From contig NZ_JHZZ01000001.1 in NCBI RefSeq assembly GCF_000687935.1, positions 2,626,001 through 2,690,000 of the forward strand: a stretch of DNA of 64,000 nt. Reading direction: 5' to 3'. A model generated the notes under the pieces. That model was not told the DNA's origin and did no database searches. It worked only from the letters and a program-made list of their open reading frames with translations. This document shows, piece by piece, positions 25,177-35,229 of the stretch (its first letter is position 1; the number at the start of each line of letters is the position of its first letter). The DNA is from Polaribacter sp. Hel_I_88. GTDB taxonomy: Bacteria; Bacteroidota; Bacteroidia; Flavobacteriales; Flavobacteriaceae. The position numbers and the translations under genes are program-made.

Positions 25177-27630
25177 TTAATACAAACTCTTAAATTTCTG
25201 TGGATTGAATTCATGCATAATTCCATAAACTTTTTCAAAAATGTCTTCTGCAGAAGGTTTTGAGAAATAATCACCATCAGTTCCGTAAGCAGTTCTGTGA
25301 GATTTTGCTGTTAGAGTAGAGGGTTTACTGTCTAAATATTCATAGCCATTTTGATTTTCCAAAATCTCTTGTAAAAGATACGCAGAAGCGCCTCCAGGAA
25401 CATCTTCATCAACCACTAATAATTTATTTGTTTTCATGACACTTTTTACACAATCGTGATTTGAATCAAATGGTAATAAACTTTGTGCATCAATAATTTC
25501 TACATCAATACCAACTTGCAATAAATCCTTTGCTGCTTCTTCTACAATTCTTAAGGTAGAACCGTAAGAAACAATAGTAATGTCAGTTCCTTCTTTGATG
25601 GTTTCAACAACACCAATTGGCGTTTTATATTCGCCTAAATTGGTTGGTAATTCTTCCTTTAATCTATAACCATTTAAACATTCTATCACTAAACCAGGAT
25701 CGTCACCTTCTAAAAGTGTGTTGTAAAAACCTGCAGCTTTGGTCATATTTCTTGGCACTAAAACATGGATTCCTCGCAAGTTATTGATAATGCCACCCAT
25801 AGGTGAACCTGCATGCCAAATACCTTCTAATCTATGTCCACGAGTTCTGATAATTAACGGCGCTTTCTGTTTTCCAAAAGTTCGGTAACGTAAAGTAGCT
25901 AAATCATCACTCATAATTTGAAGCGCGTACAACAAATAATCTAAATATTGTATTTCTGCAATGGGTCTTAAACCTCTCATTGCCATTCCAATTCCTTGCC
26001 CTAAAATGGTTGCTTCTCTAATTCCAGTGTCAAAGATTCTAATATCTCCAAATTTTTCTTGCAATCCTTCCAAACCTTGGTTTACATCCCCAATAAAACC
26101 AGCATCTTCACCAAAAATTAATACATCTTTATGTTTGTTTAAAATGGCATCAAAATTATCTCTCATGATGATTCTTGCATCTACCATGTTTTTTTCTTGA
26201 GCGTATGTTGGTTTTTTCTCTAAAACTTTTGATGTACTTAAAGCAGTTTCACTTAATAAATGTGTAGAATACCTATTTTGCGCATTCTTTTGTGTAGATT
26301 TTATAAAATTTTGAAGTTCAATTTTTTCGCTAAATTCTTCGTCCTTTAAATACCATAAACATTTTTTTACAGTTGATAAAACGTCTTTTCTTGTAGGTTC
26401 TGAAATAGTGCTTAAATCGTTGGTGTATTTATTGATAAAATTCTCATTTTTACTTTTTACAGCAACTCTTTTTAATAAATCAGTAGCTTTAATAAGTTCT
26501 GATTTTATTTCATTTAAAAAAGCATTCCAAGCATTTCTTTTTGCGTTGGTAACTTCTTTTTTAGCTTCTCTATCAATGGCTATTAAATCTTCTTCACCAT
26601 CAACAAAACGTAAAATATCTCCATTTTCTGTTTCTAGTTCAAATTCTAAAATCCATTCTCTAAATTTAGTAATACAATCGTGGTCTTTTTCCCACTGTAA
26701 ACGCTCTTTATCTTTATAACGTTCATGAGAACCAGAAGTTGAATGTCCTTGTGGTTGTGTTAATTCTTTAACGTGAATTAAAACTGGTACATGTTCTTCT
26801 CTTGCAATTTTAGCTGCTTTTTGATAAACGTCCATTAACTGCACGTAATCCCAACCGTTAATTACAAAAATTTCGTACCCTTTATTTTTTTCATCTCTTT
26901 GAAAACCTTTTAAAATTTCGGAAATACTTTCTTTTGTAGTTTGATGTTTTGCGTGTACAGAAATTCCATATTCATCATCCCAAACACTCATTACCATGGG
27001 TACTTGTAAAACACCAGCTGCATTTATGGTTTCAAAAAACAGACCTTCACTTGTACTTGCGTTTCCAATGGTTCCCCAAGCAACTTCGTTTCCTTTGTTA
27101 GAAAATTTGTTTTTACCTTGAACACTTTTTTCGTTTCTGTAAACTTTAGATGCTTGTGCCAAACCTAATAAACGTGGCATTTGACCAGCAGTTGGTGAAA
27201 TATCTGAACTAGAATTGTATTGCTTTGTTAAATCTTTCCAGCTTCCATCATCATGTAAACTGTGTGTTGCAAAATGCCCACCCATTTGCCTACCTGCAGA
27301 CATTGGGTCTGCATCAATATCTGTATGTGCATATAAACCTGCAAAAAATTGCTGTGCAGTAAGCTCGCCAATCGCCATCATAAAAGTTTGATCTCTGTAA
27401 TAACCAGATCTAAAATCACCTTTATTAAAAGCTTTTGCCCAAGCTAATTGAGGAACTTCTTTTCCATCACCAAAAATACCAAACTTAGCTTTTCCAGTAA
27501 GTACTTCTCGTCTTCCAAGTAAACTACATTCTCTACTAATTCTAGCAATTCTATAATCACTTAAAACTTCTTTTTTAAAATCGTTAAAAGTAATTTCTTG
27601 CTTATTTAAAGGAATTGTTTTTTGCAACAT
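25177..27630 (-). CDS. Fused 2-oxoacid dehydrogenase E1 (alpha plus beta), branched-chain type
   Basis: 817 residues that join both E1 chains in one protein, usual in Bacteroidota. The alpha half (1 to about 390) holds SGYYRDQTFMMAIGE, MGGHFATHSL and the thiamine diphosphate motif with GTIGNASTSEGLFFETINAA. The beta half (about 475 to 817) has NFDAILNKHKDVLIFGEDAGFIGDVNQG, ARYRTFGKQ-like and the transketolase C-terminal ending with LDSKPSTLTAKSHRTAYGTDGDYFSKP. It decarboxylates 2-oxoacids and passes the acyl group to a lipoyl E2, probably in branched-chain amino acid breakdown. E2 and E3 are not in the window. Flanked by its own promoter and terminator, so it is monocistronic. Confidence 0.88.
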   Translation of the reverse strand: MLQKTIPLNKQEITFNDFKKEVLSDYRIARISRECSLLGRREVLTGKAKFGIFGDGKEVPQLAWAKAFNKGDFRSGYYRDQTFMMAIGELTAQQFFAGLYAHTDIDADPMSAGRQMGGHFATHSLHDDGSWKDLTKQYNSSSDISPTAGQMPRLLGLAQASKVYRNEKSVQGKNKFSNKGNEVAWGTIGNASTSEGLFFETINAAGVLQVPMVMSVWDDEYGISVHAKHQTTKESISEILKGFQRDEKNKGYEIFVINGWDYVQLMDVYQKAAKIAREEHVPVLIHVKELTQPQGHSTSGSHERYKDKERLQWEKDHDCITKFREWILEFELETENGDILRFVDGEEDLIAIDREAKKEVTNAKRNAWNAFLNEIKSELIKATDLLKRVAVKSKNENFINKYTNDLSTISEPTRKDVLSTVKKCLWYLKDEEFSEKIELQNFIKSTQKNAQNRYSTHLLSETALSTSKVLEKKPTYAQEKNMVDARIIMRDNFDAILNKHKDVLIFGEDAGFIGDVNQGLEGLQEKFGDIRIFDTGIREATILGQGIGMAMRGLRPIAEIQYLDYLLYALQIMSDDLATLRYRTFGKQKAPLIIRTRGHRLEGIWHAGSPMGGIINNLRGIHVLVPRNMTKAAGFYNTLLEGDDPGLVIECLNGYRLKEELPTNLGEYKTPIGVVETIKEGTDITIVSYGSTLRIVEEAAKDLLQVGIDVEIIDAQSLLPFDSNHDCVKSVMKTNKLLVVDEDVPGGASAYLLQEILENQNGYEYLDSKPSTLTAKSHRTAYGTDGDYFSKPSAEDIFEKVYGIMHEFNPQKFKSLY

Positions 27631-27652
27631 AATTTTTTTGGTTTAATAATTA

Positions 27653-27684
27653 CAAAGATAGTTTTTTTAGTTGATATTTAAAAA
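27653..27684 (-). promoter_or_regulatory. Promoter of the E1 dehydrogenase gene
   Basis: On the minus strand the -7 box is TATCTTTG (27653-27660) and a -33-like TTTTTA lies at 27679-27684, with an 18-base spacer. This fits the Bacteroidota consensus TTTG-N17-23-TAnnTTTG. The ATG at 27630 follows 22 bases after the box. Confidence 0.65.
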
Positions 27685-27774
27685 TAACGTGCTTTCTTAA
27701 GAATATGTTAATAAAAGTATGTAAATAACTATTATTGTTAGGAATTACACAATCTGCTAACTTTTTGTTTTAAT

Positions 27775-30588
27775 TTACAAAAGCCCTCTTCTAAAGAAAT
27801 TATAAATGGCTCCTAAATTTCCATTAACGGTAAATCTAATTTTTTCAGCATACGCACTTTGAGATACTTCCCAGCCATTGTTGGAATATAAAGGAAAGTA
27901 AATTTCAAAAATATTGTGAATAAAATTGAGTCGAATTCCATTATTATAAGCAAAATACAAAGGTTCTTGTTTGTTTTTTAAGAAAGCAACATCATTATAA
28001 AATTCTACCCATCTCCATAAACCAATACTGGAGTTTAAAGAAACCATATATTGATTTGCAAATCTTGTAGGTAAAACAGATTTAAAACCACCTTCTGCTA
28101 TAATAAATTGCTGACTAAAAATACCAGTTTCTTCAGAGCGTCCAAAATAATTGAGTTGAAATAAATAATCATTTGCTCTATCCAAACCGAAACTAAAATA
28201 ATCTCCAGTAGATCTATTGCTTAAAAAAGAACCTACATAAAATCTAAAATCTAACTGTGTATCTGAAGAGGATAAAGATCTATAACGAATGTCTGCAGCA
28301 ACTTTAGAAAAATTATCGGCAATTTCTAAACTATAATTTTGCCTAAATTCTTTGATGATATCTGGATTCACATAATTATAGCTTAGGCTAAATACGCTGT
28401 AATTATCTTGGGCTGTTTTTATTTGACCAAAAGGGATTTCTTTATCAATGTGTAATAATTTTGCTCTAATAGCTTCTTGAGTAGCATCTCTTAAATCTTT
28501 TCTTTTAAAAATCATATTTACAAAAGGCGAAAAAGATTTGTAAGATAAATTCGGAGCATAATCTGATGTTGCTCCAGAAACTCCATACATCATTTTATAA
28601 ATGCTAGTTTTTTCGAAATATTGATTGAATAAAATAGAAAAAGATCCAACAACCGAACCACTTTTAGTGGCGTAAGAAGGTGCTACAGAAAACTCTAAGT
28701 TTCTTTTAATTAATGGTTTGTTGTGTAGGCTTACACCTAAAATTAAACCATTGTAAAAATTATAAGCAAAATTTGGTTGATAAAATATTTGATTATAGTA
28801 AGGGTCTTGAATATCTTTTATTAAACTAAATTTTAGAGGTTTGTTAAAGATTTTATCTTGTAATCTTTTCCAATTATCTAACGTGTTTAACTCTGGATAT
28901 AGGTTTTCGTAGTTTAAAGTAACTTTATTAACACCCTGTTTTGGAATGCTAACAGTTGTTGTATCTGAAATACCAGTAAACCATTTTTTGTATATAATTT
29001 CTCGATTATTTAAACCATATAAAAGTACAGGTGTTGTTATATTTCTTTTATTTCTGATAGTTACTTGTAAGCTGTCTTCCTTTTCTACAAGTTCATCTAT
29101 AGTGTAATCTATTTTTTTATTGGTTTTAATAAAATCGCCAAAAAACCACTTCAATTCTTTGTTGGTTTTAGATTCTAAAAGGTTTCTAAAATCGTTACTG
29201 TTTACAATTTTTGTTTGGTTTTTTTGATAAAATTCCTGAATAGTATTGTTTAAAACGCTATCTCCTATAAAACCTTTTAAATATCTAAAAGCCAAACCTG
29301 CTTTGTATTTATTGGCTATTTTTCTATTAAAGTTTGATAAAGAATCTGCAGAAGTTGCTAATGATTGATCTAAAAAACTACGTGATACAAATTGATATAC
29401 TAAAGGATATTTATCGTTAAAATCGGCTTTAGATATTTCAAATGTTCTAACGAACCAAGTATCAGAAAATTTACCAATTAATTTAGCATCAGGATAAAAT
29501 TGCTCTATATATTCAATCATTAAATAATTTTGCAAACCATCTAACAACCAGTAATCTTGTCTTTTATTTAAGAGCAACGTGTTTTCTATAAATCTGCTAC
29601 TTAAAGCTTTAAACATGGTTAAATCATATCTAAATTCGTCTTCAAAAGGTCTTAAAAAGCTAGGCAGTTGTGTTAAGCCATATACAGGATCTTTGCTTTG
29701 TGTAGCTTTATCTACATAGATTTCTTTATGAGGATATTTGCCTAGAAACTTCTCTAAAAAGGTAAATTCTCTTGTTAAAAAAGCAATGGTTGTGCTATCG
29801 TTTAAATCTTCATCAAAAACATCTGTATAAACAGTAACCTTTTTAGTTTTAAAAGTTTTTAGTTGCTCTTTTTTGTTGATGCCTAAAATAACATCGGTTT
29901 TATTTTTGCCTACTAAATAATAGTTTGTTATGGTTTCTTTTTTTGTTTGATATTGATATAAGTTACTTTCTAAAACATAGTCTTTTGGAATGTCTATATC
30001 AATTGTAAAATCGGTTGCTTTTTCATATAAATCATCGATGTTTAAATTGCTCATTAGTTGCCAACCTTGATCGTAAACTGCTGGAGTTATATACCAAAAT
30101 CGTAAATGATAACCGTCTTTAGTTTTGCCATAACCCGTAAATTTAGCATTGGGTATTTTTACTGTATAGGTTACAGATATTTTAACGCTATCATTTTTTA
30201 ATAAAGGCTTTATAAGATCAATTTTAAGAATATCAGCTTGATCATCTAGCTCGCTAAACGCGTTATTTTCAAAATCTACGATTAGGTTTTTTATGGTAGT
30301 TTTTCCTAAATTCTCTGGTTTAGCAAAATATAAATCTTTTCTAAAATCTTTAATAAACCTTTTTGATAAAGGTGTTTTTCGATCTCTAAAACTGTTCGCC
30401 CAATTATGAAGGTATATTTCTGACAAAATAGAGTCTGTAGAATTTACAAAAACAATTTCTTGTTTTATAAATAACTCATTTTTCTCTACATTTAAGTTTG
30501 CTTTAATAGCAATAGAGTTCTGCTGAGCAATAGAATAACTGCTGCTAAAAAAACAGAAAAAAACAACAATGTTTATAAGCCTCTTCAA
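27775..30588 (-). CDS. M1-like (gluzincin) protein lacking the HExxH zinc motif, with barrel-like C-terminus
   Basis: 937 residues. Signal peptide at 1-21. Residues 22-240 are a beta-sandwich that looks like the M1 aminopeptidase N-terminal domain (VEKNELFIKQEIVFVNSTDSILSEIYLHNW). The region that should hold HExxHxx(18)E reads FKALSSRFIENTLL and then KRQDYWLLDGLQNYLMIE, so the two zinc histidines are absent at about residues 329-333; the acidic E335 and the WL-GLQNY stretch are kept. Residues 560-937 are rich in alternating aromatics, with a terminal phenylalanine-rich strand, as in an outer-membrane barrel. It may be a non-catalytic surface protein. A fold-level relation to M1 is inferred, not proven. 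Confidence 0.7.
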   Translation of the reverse strand: MKRLINIVVFFCFFSSSYSIAQQNSIAIKANLNVEKNELFIKQEIVFVNSTDSILSEIYLHNWANSFRDRKTPLSKRFIKDFRKDLYFAKPENLGKTTIKNLIVDFENNAFSELDDQADILKIDLIKPLLKNDSVKISVTYTVKIPNAKFTGYGKTKDGYHLRFWYITPAVYDQGWQLMSNLNIDDLYEKATDFTIDIDIPKDYVLESNLYQYQTKKETITNYYLVGKNKTDVILGINKKEQLKTFKTKKVTVYTDVFDEDLNDSTTIAFLTREFTFLEKFLGKYPHKEIYVDKATQSKDPVYGLTQLPSFLRPFEDEFRYDLTMFKALSSRFIENTLLLNKRQDYWLLDGLQNYLMIEYIEQFYPDAKLIGKFSDTWFVRTFEISKADFNDKYPLVYQFVSRSFLDQSLATSADSLSNFNRKIANKYKAGLAFRYLKGFIGDSVLNNTIQEFYQKNQTKIVNSNDFRNLLESKTNKELKWFFGDFIKTNKKIDYTIDELVEKEDSLQVTIRNKRNITTPVLLYGLNNREIIYKKWFTGISDTTTVSIPKQGVNKVTLNYENLYPELNTLDNWKRLQDKIFNKPLKFSLIKDIQDPYYNQIFYQPNFAYNFYNGLILGVSLHNKPLIKRNLEFSVAPSYATKSGSVVGSFSILFNQYFEKTSIYKMMYGVSGATSDYAPNLSYKSFSPFVNMIFKRKDLRDATQEAIRAKLLHIDKEIPFGQIKTAQDNYSVFSLSYNYVNPDIIKEFRQNYSLEIADNFSKVAADIRYRSLSSSDTQLDFRFYVGSFLSNRSTGDYFSFGLDRANDYLFQLNYFGRSEETGIFSQQFIIAEGGFKSVLPTRFANQYMVSLNSSIGLWRWVEFYNDVAFLKNKQEPLYFAYNNGIRLNFIHNIFEIYFPLYSNNGWEVSQSAYAEKIRFTVNGNLGAIYNFFRRGLL

Positions 30589-30810
30589 ATTAGTTTTTTA
30601 TCAATTTTAAAGGTTTATAAACATTGGTGCGTAAAAAGTGTAATTGTATACTAATAGTATTCAAATTCATTCTCAACTAATTTTTTTAAATAGAGTGCTT
30701 AATTTTTATCTTTTAAAAATAAAAAAAGTTTTACAATATTAGTATTTAAAAATGAATAAATGGTAATTTAAAATTTTGGTATTTTTTAAAAAAAAATAGA
30801 TAAATAATTT

Positions 30811-31518
30811 TTAAAAGTTAGGTTTTAATTGATATTTAGCATAAAATTTATTCAAGTGTTCTACAGCTTCATCAGCAGTATCTACAATTCTAAACAAGCT
30901 TAAATCTTCTAAACCTATATTTTTTTCTGTAATTAAAACATCTTTTATCCAATCTATTAAACCTCCCCAAAATTTTGTACCTACTAATACAATAGGAAAA
31001 CGTCCAATTTTTTTAGTCTGTATTAAGGTAATCGCTTCAAAAAGCTCGTCCATAGTTCCAAAACCTCCAGGCATTACAATAAAACCTTGTGAGTATTTTA
31101 CAAACATAACTTTACGCACAAAAAAGTAGTCGAATTCTAAATTTTTGTCTTTGTCAATCCAAGGATTGTCATGTTGTTCAAAAGGCAATTCTATATTCAA
31201 ACCAACTGAAGATCCTTTTCCTCTTCTTGCACCTTTGTTACCAGCTTCCATAATTCCTGGTCCACCACCAGTTATTACACCATACCCATTTTGAGTTAAT
31301 TTATAAGCAATTTCTTCTGCCAATATATAATAAGGATGATCTGGTTTTGTTCTTGCAGATCCAAAAATAGATACAGAAGGACCAATTTTACTTAACTTTT
31401 CATATCCATCAACAAATTCGGCCATTATTTTAAAAATAGCCCAAGAGTCATTTGTTTTAATTTCGTTCCAAGTTTTTTGTCCTAATTTCTCTTTTATTTT
31501 TCTATCGTCGTTTGTCAT
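30811..31518 (-). CDS. LOG family protein (TIGR00730, Rossmann fold)
   Basis: 235 residues. The conserved motifs are GSARTKPDHPYY, ITGGGPGIMEAGNKGA (about 79-94) and PGGFGTMDELFEA (about 150-162), the PGGxGT signature of the LOG family. Proteins of this group hydrolyse nucleoside 5'-monophosphates with a ribosyl bond, as in plant cytokinin activation; bacterial substrates are AMP-like but not fixed. It starts 77 bases after uvrA ends, on the same strand, and may be transcribed with it. The 222-base gap between its stop and the next gene is AT-rich without a clear hairpin. Confidence 0.92.
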   Translation of the reverse strand: MTNDDRKIKEKLGQKTWNEIKTNDSWAIFKIMAEFVDGYEKLSKIGPSVSIFGSARTKPDHPYYILAEEIAYKLTQNGYGVITGGGPGIMEAGNKGARRGKGSSVGLNIELPFEQHDNPWIDKDKNLEFDYFFVRKVMFVKYSQGFIVMPGGFGTMDELFEAITLIQTKKIGRFPIVLVGTKFWGGLIDWIKDVLITEKNIGLEDLSLFRIVDTADEAVEHLNKFYAKYQLKPNF

Positions 31519-31595
31519 TATATATTTTTTTGATTTTTAAACAGCTTACTAAATTAGTGCTTTTTTAAATATTGAGACTATTTTGTAATCTATTT

Positions 31596-34436
31596 TTAAT
31601 TTAATTCTTTTTTCAAAAACTTGGCTGTATAACTTGTTTTATGTTTTGCAACTTCTTCTGGAGTGCCAGTAACTAGAATTTTTCCTCCTTTTTTGCCACC
31701 TTCCATACCAACATCAATTACATAATCTGCGAGTTTTACAACATCTAAATTATGTTCTATAATTAAAACAGTATTTCCTTTATTGGCTAACTTATTTAAA
31801 ACTTCCATCAACACTCTTATATCTTCAAAATGAAGTCCTGTTGTAGGTTCGTCTAAAATGTAAAACGTATTTCCTGTATCTCTTTTAGATAATTCTGATG
31901 CCAATTTTATACGCTGAGCTTCACCACCAGAAAGTGTTGTAGATTGCTGACCAAGTGTTATATAACCCAAACCAACATCTTTAATTGTTTTTAGTTTTCT
32001 GTGGATTTTAGGAATCATTTCAAAGAAATCGGTTGCATCTTCGATTGTCATATTTAAAACATCTGAAATCGATTTTCCTTTGTAACGAATTTCCAATGTT
32101 TCTCTGTTAAAACGTTTTCCTTGGCAGGTTTCACATTCCACTTGCACATCAGGTAAAAAGTTCATTTCGATAACTCTAACGCCTCCACCTTGACAGGTTT
32201 CACAACGTCCACCTTTTACATTAAAAGAAAAACGCCCAGCTTTGTAACCACGAATGGCAGCTTCAGGAGTTTTTGCAAATAAACTTCTAATTTCATCAAA
32301 CGTTTTTGTGTAAGTTGCTGGGTTAGATCTTGGTGTTCTTCCTATAGGAGATTGGTCAATATCAATTACCTTATCTAAATGTTCTAAACCTTCAATTTTT
32401 TTATATGGCATAGGAATTTTTACACCTCTATAGATATGAGCGTTTAAAATAGGATATAGAGTTTCATTAATTAAGGTAGATTTTCCACTTCCAGAAACTC
32501 CAGTAACACAAATCATTTTACCTAAAGGAAACTCAACAGAAACATTTTTTAAATTATTTCCTGAAGCGCCTTTTAGTTTGATGGTTTTTCCATTGCCTTC
32601 TCTTCGTGTTTTAGGAACTTCAATCTTTTTTCTACCCGTTAAATAATCTGTAGTTAATGTTTTTGTTTTGATGATTTCATCATACGTACCAATACTTACA
32701 ATTTCTCCTCCATGTTTTCCTGCTCCTGGACCAATATCTAAAACATAGTCGGCCTTTTTCATCATGTCTTCATCATGTTCAACTACTAGAACAGAATTCC
32801 CAACATCTCGTAATTTTATCAAAGAATCTATTAATTTTTGATTATCTCTTTGATGCAAACCAATACTTGGTTCATCTAAAATATATAAAACACCTACTAA
32901 TTGAGAACCAATTTGAGTTGCCAAACGAATTCGTTGAGCTTCTCCACCAGAAAGCGATTTTGAGGTTCTGTCTAACGTTAAATAATCCAAACCAACATCC
33001 AGTAGAAACTGAATTCGAGTTCGTATTTCTTTTAATATTTCTGATGCAATTGTGTTTTGTTTTTCTGATAAATCTTTTTCAATATCTGAAAATAATTTAG
33101 CCAATTCTGTCACATCCATTTGAGCTAAATCACTAATGTTTTTATCAGTAATTTTAAAATGAAGTGCTTCTTTTTTTAAACGTTTACCATCGCAAGTTTT
33201 GCAGGTAACTTCATCCATAAAACCTTTTGCCCAACGTTTTATAGAAGTACTTTCAGCATTATCAAATTGTCCTGTTATAAAAGCAACAATTCCTTCAAAA
33301 TCTATTTTATAGTTTCTTGTAACACCAACTGTTTTAGATTCTATTTTAAAAGCTTCATTTCCACCATTTAAAATAATATCCAACGCTTCTTTTGGAATGT
33401 CTTTAATGGCGTCTGTTAATTTAAATTGATAACGTTCTGCTATGTTTTGAATCTGTTTAAAAATCCAACTATTTTTTTGTTCTCCTAAAGGGATAATTCC
33501 ACCTTTTTTTATAGAAATAGTATTATCTGGAATTACTTTATTTAAGTTGATTTCTTGGGTAACTCCTAAGCCATTACACGTATCACAAGCACCTTTTGGC
33601 GAGTTAAAAGAAAAATTATTAGGTTCAGGATTTGGGTAGGCAATTCCTGTTGTTGGGCACATTAATTCACGGCTAAAATATCGAGGTTTTTCATCATCAA
33701 TATCAATTACCATCATAATATTATTCCCAGAATATAAAGCTGTTTTTATGGTTTCTTCTAATCTTTTTTCTGATGATTCGTTTACTAAAAGTCGATCAAT
33801 TACAACTTCAATATCATGCGTTTTATATCTATCTAAACGCATTCCTTTTTCTATTTCTTTGATTTCGCCATCAACTCGAACTCTTACAAAACCTTGTTTA
33901 GAAATTTGCTCAAAAAGTTCTCGATAATGTCCTTTTCTTGATTTGATTAATGGCGCTAAAACTGCAATTTTTTTATCAGCAAAATCTGTAGAAATTAATT
34001 CTTTTATTTGTTCATCAGAATAGCTGACCATTTTTTCGCCAGTATTATAAGAATACGCATCAGAAGCTCTTGCAAACAATAATCGTAAAAAATCGTAGAT
34101 TTCTGTAATGGTACCAACTGTAGAACGTGGACTTTTATTCGTAGTTTTCTGTTCGATAGAAATTACTGGCGAAAGTCCGTCAATCTTATCAACATCGGGT
34201 CTTTCTAATCCTCCTAAAAACTGGCGAGCATAGGCAGAAAACGTTTCTATATAACGTCTTTGTCCTTCAGCATAAATGGTATCAAAAGCTAAAGAAGATT
34301 TTCCACTTCCACTTAAACCGGTTATAACCACTAGTTTTTCGCGAGGAATTTTTACATCAATATTTTTTAAATTGTGTGCTCTAGCTCCGTAAACTTCTAT
34401 ATATTCTTGATCTTTCAAATAAGGTGTTTTTTTCAA
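31596..34436 (-). CDS. uvrA: Excinuclease ABC subunit UvrA
   Basis: 946 residues, normal for UvrA. Two ABC cassettes are present: Walker A GLSGSGKSSLAFD near residue 38 and GVSGSGKSTLINE near 645; signatures LSGGEAQRI twice; and zinc-finger CxxC pairs (CDTCNGLG and CETCQGGG with CETCQGKR). It scans DNA for damage with UvrB in nucleotide excision repair. The start is a TTG at 34436, as an in-frame stop lies upstream and no ATG is close. A -7 box (TAACTTTG, 34442-34449 on the minus strand) sits only a few bases upstream, so the leader is very short. The window does not contain uvrB or uvrC. Confidence 0.96.
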   Translation of the reverse strand: MKKTPYLKDQEYIEVYGARAHNLKNIDVKIPREKLVVITGLSGSGKSSLAFDTIYAEGQRRYIETFSAYARQFLGGLERPDVDKIDGLSPVISIEQKTTNKSPRSTVGTITEIYDFLRLLFARASDAYSYNTGEKMVSYSDEQIKELISTDFADKKIAVLAPLIKSRKGHYRELFEQISKQGFVRVRVDGEIKEIEKGMRLDRYKTHDIEVVIDRLLVNESSEKRLEETIKTALYSGNNIMMVIDIDDEKPRYFSRELMCPTTGIAYPNPEPNNFSFNSPKGACDTCNGLGVTQEINLNKVIPDNTISIKKGGIIPLGEQKNSWIFKQIQNIAERYQFKLTDAIKDIPKEALDIILNGGNEAFKIESKTVGVTRNYKIDFEGIVAFITGQFDNAESTSIKRWAKGFMDEVTCKTCDGKRLKKEALHFKITDKNISDLAQMDVTELAKLFSDIEKDLSEKQNTIASEILKEIRTRIQFLLDVGLDYLTLDRTSKSLSGGEAQRIRLATQIGSQLVGVLYILDEPSIGLHQRDNQKLIDSLIKLRDVGNSVLVVEHDEDMMKKADYVLDIGPGAGKHGGEIVSIGTYDEIIKTKTLTTDYLTGRKKIEVPKTRREGNGKTIKLKGASGNNLKNVSVEFPLGKMICVTGVSGSGKSTLINETLYPILNAHIYRGVKIPMPYKKIEGLEHLDKVIDIDQSPIGRTPRSNPATYTKTFDEIRSLFAKTPEAAIRGYKAGRFSFNVKGGRCETCQGGGVRVIEMNFLPDVQVECETCQGKRFNRETLEIRYKGKSISDVLNMTIEDATDFFEMIPKIHRKLKTIKDVGLGYITLGQQSTTLSGGEAQRIKLASELSKRDTGNTFYILDEPTTGLHFEDIRVLMEVLNKLANKGNTVLIIEHNLDVVKLADYVIDVGMEGGKKGGKILVTGTPEEVAKHKTSYTAKFLKKELN

Positions 34437-34525
34437 AAGTGCAAAGTTAAGGATTCCTAATCATTTTAGGTAAAAAAGTATGGAACAAATAAAGAGATTG
34501 TATTATATTGCGTTGAAAGAATTAT

Positions 34526-34987
34526 ATGGGTTTTTTAGATTTTATTTTTGGTAAAAATGAATATTTGCAAGACGCCTTTTTTGGTAAAATGCTTTTTTTA
34601 AAGGATCATAAAATACCAGATAATAGTTATTTTGAATGCAGACGTTATTTTACTCCTATTAAAAAAGACATAGAAATAGCTGTTACATCAAATAATTTAT
34701 CAGTCTCAGAAGAACAAAAGGTTTTTTTTAAAAAAATAGAAAAAGATTTTGATCAATTTGTTTTAAAAATAAAACCTGTAATTGAAGATGAATTTAGGAA
34801 TTGGAAAGAGGACTTTAAAATTATTGATTTCAAAAAAGAGTTTGCTGCAGATTATGTAACAATTCCTAATTTAAAAAATAAACCTATACATTGGGAAATT
34901 AGTTTTAACAGTATTCACGATTTAAATCATACTTTTACAATTATGATGATCGATTTTGAGGTTGAAGGTATTCAGATTGATGGTTAA
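34526..34987 (+). CDS. Hypothetical protein
   Basis: 153 residues with no signal peptide or membrane helix. It begins MGFLDFIFGKNEYLQDAFFGKM and continues with a repeated lysine and phenylalanine pattern. The last third, NKPIHWEISFNSIHDLNHTFTIMM, has several aromatic and histidine residues that could form a beta-sheet core. I do not recognise the family. It lies 11 bases before the PspC-like gene and shares its strand with the potassium channel, so an operon of three is likely. The start codon ATG has no Shine-Dalgarno sequence. Function unknown. Confidence 0.6.
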   Translation: MGFLDFIFGKNEYLQDAFFGKMLFLKDHKIPDNSYFECRRYFTPIKKDIEIAVTSNNLSVSEEQKVFFKKIEKDFDQFVLKIKPVIEDEFRNWKEDFKIIDFKKEFAADYVTIPNLKNKPIHWEISFNSIHDLNHTFTIMMIDFEVEGIQIDG

Positions 34988-34998
34988 TTTATAGTACT

Positions 34999-35226
34999 AT
35001 GAAATATATTCATTCTTTACGACATTTTTTTGAAAGGCATGGTTTTGGTTTTTTCCAAAGACTTGCAGACAGACTTGGAATGCACGCAAAAAATGTACGA
35101 ATCTATTTTATTTATGTAACTTTTTTTACGGTAGGTTTGTCTTTTGGTTTTTACCTAACATTTGTATTTGCCATGAAATTAAAAGATTTAATTTACACAA
35201 AAAGAAGTTCGGTTTTCGATTTGTAG
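34999..35226 (+). CDS. PspC-like small membrane protein
   Basis: 75 residues. The segment LADRLGMHAKNVRIYFIYVTFFTVGLSFGFYLTFVFAMKLKDLI matches the PspC domain: a short amphipathic start followed by one or two membrane helices. In other bacteria PspC takes part in the phage-shock envelope response. Here a stand-alone small version is present and ends with KRSSVFDL, common in flavobacterial homologues. Only 3 bases separate its stop from the potassium channel start, so they are coupled. Confidence 0.75.
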   Translation: MKYIHSLRHFFERHGFGFFQRLADRLGMHAKNVRIYFIYVTFFTVGLSFGFYLTFVFAMKLKDLIYTKRSSVFDL

Positions 35227-35229
35227 TTT

